Origin: Triticum aestivum
Lineage: Eukaryota; Streptophyta; Magnoliopsida; Poales; Poaceae
NCBI RefSeq assembly: GCF_018294505.1
Contig: NC_057802.1
Location: 553,578,202-553,642,201 of the forward strand
Reading direction: 5' to 3'
Length of the DNA stretch: 64,000 bases
The notes beneath the pieces were generated by a model. The model had not been told where the DNA came from and did no database searches. It saw only the letters and a list, made by a program, of their open reading frames with translations. A program made the translations under genes and the position numbers. This document shows, in pieces, positions 9,755 through 21,001 of this stretch; positions within the stretch are counted from its first letter, which is position 1; every line of letters starts with the position of its first letter.

Positions 9755-9985
9755 GGTGGGCAGTAGTGGTGTGGACAGGAGAAAGGGAACGGATGCGGAT
9801 GACTGCGGCTATGGCCGGCGCAGCAGTTTATATAGCAATGGTGGGCGGGCGGAGGGATGGACGTGTGGCGCCGAAGTAGCCGCCTCGGCAACCGCGTATC
9901 ATTAATGTGGGCGGCAGATGGACGGACGGACGGCACTAGTGTCGTTTGAAGGCGGAGCAATCGCCTGCACCGGGAAGCGGGGCGG

Positions 9986-10930
9986 GCGGCGCTGACTGTT
10001 TCGGGCGGAAAGCGCGCGCGGGCGAGGAGATGACTTTACTTGGAGAGGATGACAATGGGGACCCACCAGGTCCATAGCCTCACGTACGCAAGTGCCTCCT
10101 TATTATATATATATAACTATAATTTATTTTGCTTCCTCCTGGTTTCCTGACATCACGGTCCCACACCATTGTCAACCTATGTAGTAGTCAATAAACGAGA
10201 GAATTGCACAAGAAGCGGCCGACAGCTGGGACCAAGCAGCTCGAGCAGTATTTGTGTTTTTGAGGTGTGAGCACTGCAGAGTTTTTCGATGTTTAGCCCA
10301 GATATTAATTTTTCTCCTCTGAACAACAACGAAAACATCGCTGCAGGTATTAACTGGGCGGGCTGTGGCCCGTCTAGCCCAGGCCAGATATCCAGCCCAG
10401 ATATTAATTTTTTTCAAGCTGAAAATGGCTAGCCCAGCTATACTTTTTTTAGGAATACCCAGGCAAGGTCAAGTTGTTATTCTCCGCCCCGCTGGGCTGC
10501 AAATCTTTCCTAGGAGGGATGCATTAGGCTTAACAAGAAAATGGGCTTTAAGAAATAATAAATGGGATGTAATTATAAAAACTGGGCAGTAACTATAAAA
10601 AATGCACCAAACACGTGATTACTTTATAAAATATTATTTTTGGATATTGAAAATTTTAATTTCATTAATTGTTGCGAGCGCAATGTTTCGTTGGATTTTT
10701 ACGTAATATAAATTTATATTGAAATTGTATTTAATCTGACTAGAAATTTCGGGATAAAAATATTTCGGATCCCATCAAAATGTGGGAAATTTTATTGAAT
10801 TCTGTTTTGAACGGTTGGTTGAAATGGGCTGTACTTTTAACAAACTGTAAATGGGCTGTAGTAAATTCCATTAGAATTCAAAAATGGGCTACACATTCTT
10901 ACAAATCTCAAATGGGCTATAAGTTCTCTG
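9986..10930. other. Intergenic: conserved GC-rich block, then AT-rich DNA
   Basis: 9986-10025 is the GC-rich block shared with 3931-3970 and probably belongs to the promoter region of the minus-strand gene. Beyond 10100 the sequence becomes AT-rich, with a recurring 'atgggct' word (at about 10542, 10825, 10852, 10884, 10911). No gene is seen. Confidence 0.4.
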
Positions 10931-10939
10931 CCACACACT

Positions 10940-11310
10940 TCTGGCCTTACTAAGTTGACGCGTCCCCTAAAAAACAGAGTTGACGCGTATGCAAGGCTTT
11001 GTCAACTTATAGTCAACACACGGTTCTAGCAGCAGTGGCCGTTGGATGTCCATCCAACGGATGCCGTGCTTCTTCTTCAATCTCGGATATTCTAGCTTCA
11101 CCCGCCCAAAAAATGATTCCTCCCCCTGACATCTGGGGCGCACCGTTTCGGAAGCTGACCTGTGGGCCTACTAAGTTGACGTACCAAGGGCTTTGTCAAC
11201 TTAGTCAATATAAACGATTCTAGCTGCAGTGACCGTACGATGTCCATCCAACGGCCGTCGTGCTTCTTCAACCTCTGGTCTTCTTGCTCCAGCCGCCCAA
11301 AGCAGCGCCG
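10940..11310. repeat. Two diverged direct copies of a roughly 220-bp segment
   Basis: Both copies start TACTAAGTTGACG (about 10949 and 11169). They continue through GGCTTTGTCAACTTA, GTCCATCCAACGG and GTGCTTCTTC and end at CCGCCCAAA. This belongs to the repeat belt leading up to the CACTA terminus. Confidence 0.7.
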
Positions 11311-11689
11311 GTCGTGCCGCCTGCTCCTGCCTCCCGTGGCCGGCTGTGCTGCCGCGGAGGCCTCACCGCCCCCTACTACTCCCACCGCTGGCCAGGCCAT
11401 CCCTCCACTCACCCACACCCCCTGTTATTCTGCGGCGACGGCAGCGCAGCCGAACCAGTGAACCCTCGTACTCCTCTCCGCGTGTGCATCCACTGCCGCG
11501 TCTTCCCCGGCTCCGCGTCGTCCCCTTCCTAGGCCTCGCCGTCGTCCACCGCCCTGGTGCTCTCGGCGCGGCGTGGTCAACGTGGTCAAGGAACGACTTC
11601 CATCGGACGTGGACTGTACGTGGAGGCTGACAGCTGGGTCCACGGCAGCCGCAAGGAAGTGCCTCCTTATTACGCGCAAAATAATTATT

Positions 11690-12105
11690 CCTCCACCTGA
11701 CAGCGGGGACCCACCGGACGGGCCACCGTATTTCGCGAAAAAATTGATTCGCCCCCTGACTGCTGGGACCCACGAGCTACATCTTAGCAGGCAAGGAAGT
11801 GCGTCCGAAAAAAACGATTCGCCCCCTTGACTGCTGGGACCCACCAGCTACATCTTCGCACGCAAGGAAGTGCGTCCAAAAAAAAACGATTCGCCCCCCG
11901 ACTGTTGGGACCCACCAGCTACACCTTCGCACGCAAGGAAGTGCGTCCGGGCAAAAAAACGATTCGCCCCCCTGACTGCTGGGACCCAGCAACTACACCT
12001 TCGCACGCAAGGAAGTGCGTCCGGGCAAAAAACAAAACGATTCGCCCCCCTGACTGCTGCGACCCACCAGCTACATCTTCGCACGCAAGGAAGTGCCTGA
12101 CAGTC
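11690..12105. repeat. Minisatellite, five to six copies of 71-78 bp
   Basis: The word GCAAGGAAGTGC(G/C) recurs at about 11791, 11862, 11933, 12007 and 12085, with an older copy at 11651. Each is followed by CC, an A-rich stretch, CGATTCGCCCCC, and (T/C)GACTGCTGGGACCCA. Unit lengths are 71, 71, 74 and 78; most length change is in the A-run. Confidence 0.9.
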
Positions 12106-12362
12106 GGGACCCACCTGGTCGAAGCGTACGTAGCGTTATTATTCTGGTCGCGAACGTGTACGTACATACTGGTCGATGTAGAGGCGCGCACGTGTCGTAG
12201 TAGAGGCGCGCACGTAGCATGTACACGTACGTACAGCGGCCAGGGTGCAAGAAAGAAAATATGGCCACGTATGTGTACATACGGGCAGGGTCTCGAACGC
12301 CTACTCACGCATACGTACGGCCAGGGCTCGTGTACATGGCTGGGTCGGAACGGAGAAACTGG

Positions 12363-12495
12363 GGAGGCAACGGAATGCGTCGTGTTCATGGGGAGGCAAC
12401 GGAATGCGTCGTGTTCATGGGGAGGCAACGGAATGCGTCGTGTTCATCGGGAGGCAACGGAATGCGTCGTGTTCATCACGAGGCAACGGAACGCG
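12363..12495. repeat. 29-bp tandem repeat, four and a half copies
   Basis: The unit GAGGCAACGGAATGCGTCGT + GTTCAT + three bases is repeated at 12363-12480 with almost no change in the first three copies; the last copy is partial. Confidence 0.9.
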
Positions 12496-12540
12496 TGGGA
12501 GCCAACCGGTTGGGTCGGAACGGAATGCGTGGTCGTGTTC

Positions 12541-12950
12541 ATTGGGAGGGCTTGGACGGAACAGGCGATGGAAACGAGGCCTGGCGTACCGCAGAACGGA
12601 GGAAACGGACCTCCTACGTTCGGAACGGGGTCCTGTTGATCGGGAGGGGTGTGGCGTACCGCAAAACGGAAGAAACGGACCTCCTACGGTCGAAACGGGG
12701 TCCTGTTGATCGGGAGGGGTGTGGCGTACCGCAAAACGGACGAAATGGACCTCCTACGGTCGAAACGGGGGTCCTGTTGATCGGGAGGGGTGTGGCGTAC
12801 CGCAAAACGGACGAAACGGACCTCCTACGGTCGAAACGGGGGTCCTGTTGATCGGGAGGGGTGTGGCGTACCGCAAAATGGACGAAACGGACCTCCTACG
12901 GTCGAAACGGGGTCCTGTTCATCGGGAGGGGTGTGGCGTACCACAAAACG
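12541..12950. repeat. Minisatellite, six copies of 70-71 bp
   Basis: The marker (G/C)TGGCGTACCGCA(A/G)AA recurs at 12581, 12651, 12721, 12792, 12863 and 12933. The unit contains GTCCTGTTGATCGGGAGGGG and ACGGACCTCCTACG. The copies are nearly identical, which implies recent expansion. Long open frames here are artefacts of the repeat. Confidence 0.95.
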
Positions 12951-13440
12951 GGACTCCACGGGGTACTGTTCATCTCCACCGTCGACCTCCTCCAGCCTCC
13001 ACGGGCTCCTATTCATCCAGCCTCCACCGCGCGCTACTCCACCGGTTACTGTTCAACCACCCCTCCACGGGCACCCCTCCACCGTCTACTGTTCATCCAG
13101 CCCTCCACACCACGGGGTCCTGTTCAACCACCCTCCACGGGCACCCCTCCACCGTCTACTGTTCATCCAGCCCTCCACCACACCACGGGGTCATGTTCAT
13201 CCAGAGGCAACGCCACCGCTCACTGTTCATCCAACCCCCCCCCCCCCCCCGCAACGCTCACTGTTCATCCAATCGATCGGCTTCAGTTAGCAGCAGTAGC
13301 GAAGGAATCGCTCGATCGAGTTCAGTTAACACCCATCGATCGATCGCTCGGGTTCAGTAACGTGTAGCCTGCAGTGCAATCGCTCGGGTTCAGTTAGAGC
13401 CCAACGCCTCGCTCGGGTTCAGTTAGAGCCAACGCCTCGC
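12951..13440. repeat. Diverged CCACGGG/ACTGTTCATCC repeat block and 'TCGGGTTCAGTTA' repeats
   Basis: ACTGTTCATCCA(G/A)C recurs about six times between 12968 and 13270, with C-rich spacers of varied length including a 16-base C run at 13235-13250. From 13295 the word CGCTCGGGTTCAGT(T)A recurs at intervals of about 30-35 bases. This is consistent with the subterminal repeats of a CACTA element. Confidence 0.75.
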
Positions 13441-13449
13441 ACACACGCG

Positions 13450-13776
13450 CGTACGTGTACGAGAGAAACGCGCATCACTCGGCCCCCGACCTCCCACCGT
13501 AACCGGGAACTCCCCGAAATTTTCCTCCCCCTCGCTTCTACCACGGTTTTTTCTGTCATGGACGGCCCAAAGAATGTCATGCAGCTGCGTCTCCGGCCCG
13601 CCCAGGACGAAAAGCCCATTTTTTGTCATGATTTTTTGTCATAGAAGTAGGAGCCCACCACATCTATGATGATACCGGATTTTGTCACAATTATCATCAT
13701 AGAAGTGTCATATATATGATAGAAAAAAAAATTTGTTCGGCCCAAAATGTCACGGATGTGTCTATTTTTTGTAGTG
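13450..13776 (-). mobile_element. Terminal part of a CACTA transposon
   Basis: On the minus strand, the sequence from 13776 reads CACTACAAAAAATAGACACA, a typical grass CACTA terminus, followed by short inverted and direct words (TATGACA, CATAGAAGTG, TTTTTTGTCAT). I recall such ends from the wheat Jorge family, but that name is not certain. The other terminus, expected as CACTAC on the plus strand at lower coordinates, was not found in the window, so the element is truncated or runs past the left edge. The minisatellite belt at 10.9-13.4 kb may be inside it. No transposase frame is recognisable. Confidence 0.75.
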
Positions 13777-13970
13777 ATCGTGACAAGCAAGCAATCCAAC
13801 ACACGAGCAAACAAGAAGCAAGCGAAAAAGAGGCGAACGGAAAAGAGAGGGCGAATAAAATGGCAAGGGTGAAGTGGGGGAGAGGAAAACGAGAGGCAAA
13901 TGGCAAATAATGAAATGCGGGAGATAAGGGTTTGTGATGGGTACTTGGTATGTTGACTTTTGAGTAGACT
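13777..13970 (-). other. 5' internal leader of a truncated Athila-type element (element E)
   Basis: This matches the corresponding leader of element C (46034-46244): both carry GTGACAA(A)GCAAGCAATC, purine-rich AAAGAGG/AACGGAAAA and GTGGGGGAGAGGAAAA. It lies between the primer site and the point where gag should start. The CACTA end abuts it exactly at the expected gag start codon. Confidence 0.7.
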
Positions 13971-13987
13971 CCCCGGCAACGGCGCCA
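13971..13987 (-). promoter_or_regulatory. Primer-binding site for tRNA-Asp (element E)
   Basis: The plus strand reads CCCCGGCAACGGCGCCA, identical to the 3' end of plant tRNA-Asp with its CCA, so the minus strand is an exact 17-base primer site. It lies 12 bases from the LTR edge at 13999. Confidence 0.9.
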
Positions 13988-13998
13988 GAAATCCTTCT

Positions 13999-15266
13999 TG
14001 CTACCTCTTGAGCACTGCGTTGGTTTTCCTTTGAAGAGGAAAGGGTGATGCAGTAAAGTAGCGTAAGTATTTCCCTCAGTTTTTGAGAACCAAGGTATCA
14101 ATCCAGTAGGAGGCCACGCACGAGTCCCTCGCACCTACACAAACAAATAAATCCTCGCAACCAACGCAATAAAGGGGTTGTCAATCCCTTCATGGTCACT
14201 TACGAGAGTGAGATCTGATAAGATAATATTTTTTGGTATTTTTATGATAAAGATGCAAAGTAAAGAAAGCAAAATAAAAACAGCGCCAGAAATAACTTGT
14301 TGTCGGGAGATTAAATATGATGGAAAATAGACCCCGGGGCCATAGGTTTCACTAGTGGCTTCTCTCGAGAGCATAAGTATTACGGTGGGTAAACAAATTA
14401 CTGTTGAGCAATTGACAGAACTGAGCATAGTTATGAGAATATCTAGGTATGATCATGTATATAGGCATCACGTCCGAGACAAGTAGACCGACTACTGCCT
14501 GCATCTACTACTATTACTCCACACATCGACCGCTATCCAGCATGCATCTAGAGTATTAAGTTCAAAAGAACAGAGTAACGCTTTAAGCAAGATGACATGA
14601 TGTAGAGGGATAAACTCATGCAATATGATATAAACCCCATCTTGTTATCCTCGATGGCAACAATACAATACGTGCCTTGCTGCCCCTACTGTCACTAGGA
14701 AAGGACACCGCAAGATTGAACCCAAAGCTAAGCACTTCTCCCATTGCAAGAAAGATCAATCTAGTAGGCCAAACCAAACTCATAATTCGAAGAGACTTAC
14801 AAAGATAACCAATCATACATAAAAGAATTCAGAGAAGATTCAAATATTGTTCATAGATAAACTTGATCATAAACCCACAATTCATCAGTCTCAACAAACA
14901 CACCGCAAAAGAAGATTACATCAAATAGATCTCCACAAGAGAGGGGGAGAACATTGTATTGAGATCCAAAAAGAGAGAAGAAGCCATCTAGCTAATAACT
15001 ATGGACCTGAAGGTCTGAGGCAAACTACTCACACATCATCGGAGAGGCTATGGTGTTGATGTAGAAGCCCTCCGTGATCGATGCCCCCTCCGGCGGAGCT
15101 CCGAAAATGGCCCCAAGATGGGTTCTCACGGGTACAGAAGGTTGTGGCGGTGGAATTAGGTTTTTGGCTCTGTATCTGGTAGTTTGGGGGTACGTAGGTA
15201 TATATAGGAGGAAGAAGTACGTCAGTGGAGTAACGTGGGCCCCACGAGGGTGGAGGGCGCGCCCAG
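13999..15266 (-). mobile_element. Athila-type LTR fragment E1
   Basis: The LTR edge TGCTACCTCTTGAGC (plus strand) is next to the primer site. The sequence aligns throughout with the LTRs of element C (e.g. 'ccataggtttcactagtgg', 'tactattactccacacatcg', 'gatgtagaagccctccgtga'). It breaks off inside the GC-rich block at about 15266, so the promoter-proximal 300 bases of the LTR are missing. Confidence 0.8.
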
Positions 15267-15353
15267 GGAGGCCCAACAACGTCTACAAGAAGATGGTTGT
15301 GTAGTAGACATCAACGAGATGCGATGTAAATCAAAGAGATGCAATATAATAAG
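15267..15353. other. Junction filler carrying the end of a B-type LTR in reverse orientation
   Basis: 15267-15313 matches the terminus of element B's LTR (reverse complement of 22418-22464) with one mismatch and ends GTAGTAGACATCA. It runs opposite to the surrounding E LTR. 15314-15353 is an A-rich stretch of unknown origin. This looks like patchwork DNA from break repair. Confidence 0.65.
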
Positions 15354-17667
15354 AAAGAGACCCGAGGACCATAGGTTTCACTAGTGTCTTCTCTCAAGAT
15401 AGCAAATATTACAGTGGGTGAACAAATTACTGCCAGGCAATTGATAGAAAAGCGCATAGTTATTAGAATATCGAGGCAATGATCATGAATATAGGCATCA
15501 CATCCATGTCAAGTAGACCGAAAAGATTCGGCATCTACTAGTATTACTCCACACATCGACCGCTATCCAACATGCATCTAGAGTATTAAGTTCATAAGAA
15601 CAGAGTAATGCATTAAGCAAGATGACATGATGTAGAGGGATAAACTCAAGCAATATGATATAAACCCCATCTTTATCCTCGATGTTAACAATACAATACG
15701 TGCCTTGCTGCCCCTACTGTCACTAGGAAAGGACACCACAAGATTGAACCCAAAGCTAAGCACTTCTCCCATTGTAAGAAAGATCAATCTAGTAGGACAA
15801 ACTAAACCGATAATTCGAAGAGACTTGCAAAGATATCAAATCATGCATATAAGAATTCAGAGAAGAACCAAATATTATTCATAGATAATCTTGATCATAA
15901 ATCCACAATTCATCGGATTCGGCAAACACACCGCAAAAGAGTATTACATCGAATAGATCTCCAAGAACATCGAGGAGAACTTTGTATTGAGAACCAAAGA
16001 GAGAGAAGAAGCCATCTAGCTAATAACGATGGACCCGAAGGTCTGTGGTAAACTACTCACACATCATCGGAGAGGCTATGGTTTTGATGTAGAAGCCCTC
16101 CGTGATCGATTCCCCCTCCGGCAGATCGCCGGAAAAGGCCCCAAGATGGGATCTCACGGGTACAGAAGGTTGCGACGGTGGAAAAGTGGTTTCGTGGATC
16201 TCCCTGATGTTTTTAGGGTATAAGAGTATATATAGGCGAAAGAAGTACGTTGTGACACCCCAAAATTTTGACCTTGTTTTATAAATTAAAATTTTGCCAG
16301 GAAATTAAACTTTTCCATTTGTTTAGATTTACCCTTTTGATATCGTGGATTTTTACCTCAAGTGGAAACTTTCCAAAAGTACTGTTGGACTTGTATGCTC
16401 TCTCTATGAAACAATTCTTTATCAGTGGATTTAATTGCAAGATTGTTTTTCCTGAACTTCATTCTTTTAAAATGATTTTTCATAAATTTGGAGCATGTTT
16501 TGCACTGCAACATTTGGCAAATGCATTTAAAATTTCCACCAAGATTTGGGGATGTCATGTGATGTTTCCACATCACTTTTATGCAAAAATATCTTTTGGT
16601 TATTGGAGATTTTGAGCTCCACATCAACTTTTCAAATCTGGTCCAGTAGGCATTTTTGCACTGCAACCTATTTAAATATTCCTTTAAAAATTCTTCCAAG
16701 TGTCTGGAGATGTCAGTAGATGCATATAATTCATCTTTATGCTAAAACCCAGTGATGTTCTTTGAAAAATTTGAGTGAATCAACCTCTTTTTCATTCTGG
16801 TCCAGTTTGGTGATTTGTACTGCAACCCTAGTTTATTTTGCTCTAGTGCCCATGAGCCTTTTCCTGCTTGTAGCCCTCCCTGCAAAACCCTTAAGTCCAG
16901 GAGAGTGGACCCATTGGAGGATTTTAAGTGCATGCAATGAGACCTTTTTCTTTCTGTCCAAAACTGTAGTTCTGCAAAACTTGCACTAGCAAGTTTCTGG
17001 TTTTGCCCAAATGATCTTGCCATCATCACCTACATCCAGGGAGACCCTGATCTGGAGTTTTTGGCCACTCCAAGAGTTTTCTAGATGCCCTTAGCATTTT
17101 GTCGAACACCTTGTGTTCATGGACAGTTTTGGGCATGTTTCCTAGTTTGCATTATGATCTTGTTCCACTGACCCAGCAACCTTGTCCACTAAGCTCCTAG
17201 CTATCCCTATCCTAGTCCTGTCAATTGCCAGCTTCCCTCTCGCACTCTAGGCTGCCCTGGCATTTCGTCGAGCACGTCCCGTGCGTGCTCTGGGCGCGCC
17301 CAGAGCGCACGTTTTGCACGCGCGCGCACCGAGCCGCCGCGTCGAACTGCCGCCCTCGCCGCGTCCCGCCCCTGGCCCTTGCTCGCCTGCAGAGCCGCGC
17401 ACTACCCTCGCCCACTCTCCACGCCACCCCTGGCGCCCTACAGCGCCGCCGTCAGAGCTTTTGGCGGCACGCCGGCATCGGCAGTGAGCTCCTGCCATGG
17501 ACGACGCGCCCAAGCCACCCGCGCGCGCCAGCTGCCCCTGTGAACAGCTCGAGCTTATCCTGGAGCCCGTCGGCACGCGCTCGTCGCCGCCACGTCGCCC
17601 TGCGGCTACAGAGCGACGGTCGCCGGCGTTGTTATCCACAGCCGCCGCGGGACTAGCCTCGAACGCC

Positions 17668-17674
17668 TATAAAA
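17668..17674 (+). promoter_or_regulatory. TATA box of the solo LTR
   Basis: TATAAAAG follows a GC-rich stretch about 1.4 kb into the LTR and precedes GAGGCCCCGAGCCCCTCC, the usual position for an LTR promoter. Confidence 0.6.
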
Positions 17675-19382
17675 GGAGGCCCCGAGCCCCTCCGAGCGCT
17701 CAGGCGACCTCAGGCCCCCCCTAGTGCTCCCCTAGCCGTGGATTGACCGGAAGAGGCCATCTTCCCCACCTCCGGCCGGTTCGGCCACCGCTGCCTTCCG
17801 GTGCCATTCGTCGCAACCAGACACTCCCCCGCCCATCCAGCGCCACCACTCGCTTCCCCTTGTTCTTGCAGAGCTGCCCAGCGCCTCAGCCTCGATCGGA
17901 AACCACCGGGGCCCAAAACCCCCTTCACTCCCGTAGCCCCCTCCGCCGCCGGCGACTCCTCCCACCACCGTCGACCCAATGACCACTGAGAGGACCGCCC
18001 CGGTCTGGCAGGTCCATCCCCGCCCTCGGATACCCGTGGGGAGCTGCCGTTCGTCGACGGCGATCGCCGGAGTCCCGCCCCGTTCGGGCAGAGGAAGAGG
18101 AGGGAGAAGGGGGGAATAGTCAAACCTGACCAGTGGGCCCCCTGGACCCACTGTCAGTGACCCAGCCCCGCCACCGCGAGTTCTAGTGGTCGCGTAAAAC
18201 CCCGGAGTACGTCTCCTCTGCTTCGAAAGCGTATTCTGTATCGAAACGTTTTCTTTTTCTGTTTTATTTAAAACAGAACTTTGACTCAACTTTGTCTGGC
18301 TATATCTTTTAAAATAAAACTCCAAATGAGTTGATTCTTTTTCCTACCTCTCTCAAATTTCATCTAGTTTATTTTAAGATTTATTTCAAAAATTTCTGGG
18401 ACAACTTTTTGTACTGTTTTTGAAATATTTTTTATTTGAATATTTTTCAAAATAGGAAATGGAGAGAGAAGAAAACTTTCAAAAAGTGCACCCCTTGCAT
18501 ACTCTTGAAGGCAAGCATTCTGAACTCTGGCATAATATTTTTGTGTGGTGTTTTGATACGGTTACAACACCAATTTGACTTGGAGCATACATTATTTTTA
18601 TGTAGCGATAAAGTCACACACATGAGTGCATATTGGAGATGCTTTACTATTAGAAATGGATATGCTGGTGATAATGATCATCCTCACGAGCTTTTCATGC
18701 ATACCGGCAGGAAGCCGGGAAAGTCGTGGTCTTGGGTAGACACGAGCTTGTCCCTAGTTCCTCGTCGGGACGAGTGTGTCCGGTATGGCATGATGAGATT
18801 TGATGAGCGATGACTCTGTCTGTCAATGGAAACATTTTGGTTATGCTAGTCATTCGGAGAATACTTGGACCCCCCTGAGTCGGTCATAGGTCGAGTCTTG
18901 TTCAGTAATTTTTTTCCCTTACTTGTTTTGTACTACCACTTGTCCCTGCCGCAGGTAGGGTATGGTTCAGTAAGTTGTCAACCCCTTACCAAAGCACACA
19001 CCGTACAGAGAGGCCATGGTGGAAGATACCGGATGCATCCGGTAGGCATGCCACCTGGTCCGGGGGCATGGGTGTTTCCGGTTGGGACCGAGAGGGGGGC
19101 ACCCCTTAGAGCGCGCGATATAAATTTGATCCCATGCTACGTCGAGGTTGTAGCCTCCCCACTTAGAGTTTTGCTTGGCAGGTGTCGTGGGTGATTCCAG
19201 ACACCGGTAAGTTAAGCTGGTGTGTGCAGGTCAGGCGTGTTTTCAATTAAAAGGCCGTAGGCGGAATTAGTCCCGATGGACTAAATAAATCCGTTACTCG
19301 TGGGTAAAGAGTACACCCTCTGCAGAGGTCATATCTATTTGGATAGCCATATTCATGGGTAAGGACTACAGTCTGAGATGGG

Positions 19383-19546
19383 TCTAGTGACGGTTTTCGG
19401 ATGGAGATACGGCTAAACTAGAATCTAGTGACGGTTTTCGGATGGAGATACGGCTAAACTAGAATCTAGTGACGATTTTCGGATGGAGATACGGCTAAAC
19501 TAGAATCTAGTGACGGTCTTCGGATGGAGAAACGGCTAAACTAGAT
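19383..19546. repeat. 41-bp tandem repeat, four copies, in the solo LTR
   Basis: The unit TCTAGTGACGGTTTTCGGAT + GGAGATACGGCTAAACTAGAA starts at 19383, 19424, 19465 and 19506, with one or two changes per copy. Confidence 0.95.
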
Positions 19547-19670
19547 CTTTGATTATGACCTATGACATTTGAGGATTATGTTTATGATTATTATGGACCA
19601 ACCATTTACATTACTTGAATTATTGAGTATCCCTGGGACGGTTCTACCTCCTGGATATTCACTGTGATTA

Positions 19671-20053
19671 TTCTTTATAAGCCCTTTATGTGGTGTCGCT
19701 CAGACGCCCGACTGCGCCATGCTTGTTATTTATTTATCCTTTATAAGCCCTTTATGTGGTGTCGCTCAGACGCCCGACTGCAGCATGCTTGTTATTTATT
19801 TATCCTTTATAAGCCCTTTATGTGGTGTCGCTCAGACGCCCGACTGCGGCATGCTTGTTATTTATTTATCCTTTATAAGCCCTTTATGTGGTGTCGCTCA
19901 GACGCCCGACTGCGGCATGCTTGTTATTTATTTATCCTTTATAAGCCCTTTATGTGGTGTCGCTCAGACGCCCGACTGCGGCATGCTTGTTATTTAATTA
20001 TTCTTTATAAGCCCTTTATGTGGTGTCGCTCAGACGCCCAACTGCGGCATTGT
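19671..20053. repeat. 66-bp tandem repeat, six copies, in the solo LTR
   Basis: The word GCCCTTTATGTGGTGTCGCT recurs exactly every 66 bases (19681, 19747, 19813, 19879, 19945, 20011). As 66 is a multiple of three, a 22-residue peptide repeats in an open frame of about 130 codons. This is a by-product of the repeat length and not a gene. Confidence 0.95.
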
Positions 20054-21001
20054 TAATTTATTTGCAACCTTTCGAGGAGTCATTTCAGACACTCGGTCAG
20101 TGCATTCTATTTTTACTCCCGTATTGCATGTTCATATTTTTCCTGCATGCGTGCATCACAGATTTTCGTTGAAGTTCATGACAGACGTTATCATCATAAG
20201 AATATTTCAGAGCATGATTACCCCTTGTTATATTATACCCGTGTTCTTGATGTTTGCGAGTACATTCAAACGTACTCACTGGCTTGTCCCTGGCTATTGT
20301 CTTGGCCAGATTCCTTGCTTGGAGATAAGCATTGCGAAGACAGCCTCGGAACCTACGCAATGATGATAGCAGCCTCGCGAAGATAGGAGTTATCCTGGTC
20401 AGCTGTTCTTGTGGGGAAATGGAGTCCCATAGACGCAGATGAACCACAAACCGCTTCCGCCATCAACCACTAGAAACCAAGTGTTGTACTCCTAGGCCAC
20501 AGTGGTCTTGTACTACATATTTTGTACTTTGCTTGGAATTCTTGTATCAAGTTGGTGCCTCATCAGCTAACAGTAATCCTGGGGCTAGTGAGCACAAAGG
20601 CCGTTTTCTGGGAAATTGATATCCCGAAAAACCGGTCGTGACATACGTCGGTGGAGCTCCGTGGGGCCCACAAGGGTGGGGGCGCGCCTACCCCCCGGGG
20701 CGCGCCCTCGTGCCTCGTGCCCGCCTCGCGGAGTTCCAGACTTCAACTCCAAGTCTTCTGGATTGCATTTGTTCCAAGAAACATCATCGTGAAGATTTCA
20801 TTCCATTGGATTCCATTTGGTATTCCTTTTCTATGAAACACTGAAATAGGCAAAAAAACAGAAACTGGCACTCGGCCTTCGGTTAATAGGTTAGTCCCAA
20901 AAATAATATAAAAGAGCATATTAAAGCTCATTAAACATCCAAAACAGATAATATAATAGCATGGAACAATCAAAAATTATAGATACATTGGAGACGTATC
21001 A

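Larger units (their letters stand above)
16251..20643 (+). mobile_element. Solo LTR of a long-LTR retrotransposon, 4393 bp
   Basis: The insert starts TGTGACACCCC, ends GGTCGTGACA and is flanked by a perfect 5-bp duplication TACGT (16246-16250 and 20644-20648). There is only one copy of each end, no primer site and no gag or pol, so it is a solo LTR. A TATAAAAG box is at 17668, just before a GC-rich transcribed part (17.27-18.19 kb). Downstream are two tandem arrays. TGTGACACC...GTCGTGACA ends recall Tekay/Del-type chromoviruses, an inference only. Confidence 0.8.
15354..21001 (-). mobile_element. Athila-type LTR fragment E2, split by a solo LTR
   Basis: The sequence repeats the body of E1 at an offset of about 1029 bases, but with many differences, so it is a second LTR and not a fresh duplication. 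It resumes after the solo LTR at 20649 and ends at 21001 with the LTR edge GAGACGTATCA, the start of the LTR in its own sense. The first roughly 300 plus-strand bases of the LTR are missing. Beyond 21001 lies unrelated LINE sequence. Confidence 0.75.

Noticed and set aside
8916..9905. 329-codon plus-strand frame across the 8.9-9.75 kb gene
   Set aside because: It runs opposite to the recognisable coiled-coil protein and over a GC minisatellite. Its translation is compositionally biased.
12363..12950. CRISPR-like regular repeats
   Set aside because: The units are contiguous with no unique spacers; this is plant nuclear DNA with ordinary minisatellites.
11827..13367. Several frames of 150-270 codons in the 11.8-13.4 kb belt
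   Set aside because: They run through minisatellite arrays, change frame between copies and have repetitive Arg/Gly/Pro-rich translations.
17225..18325. GC-rich frames of 125-197 codons on both strands
   Set aside because: They lie in the GC-rich transcribed part of the solo LTR, overlap each other on opposite strands and show no known motif.
19664..20056. Open frame of about 130 codons encoding a six-times repeated 22-residue peptide
   Set aside because: It is explained by a 66-bp tandem repeat whose length is a multiple of three. It lies inside a solo LTR with no start context.
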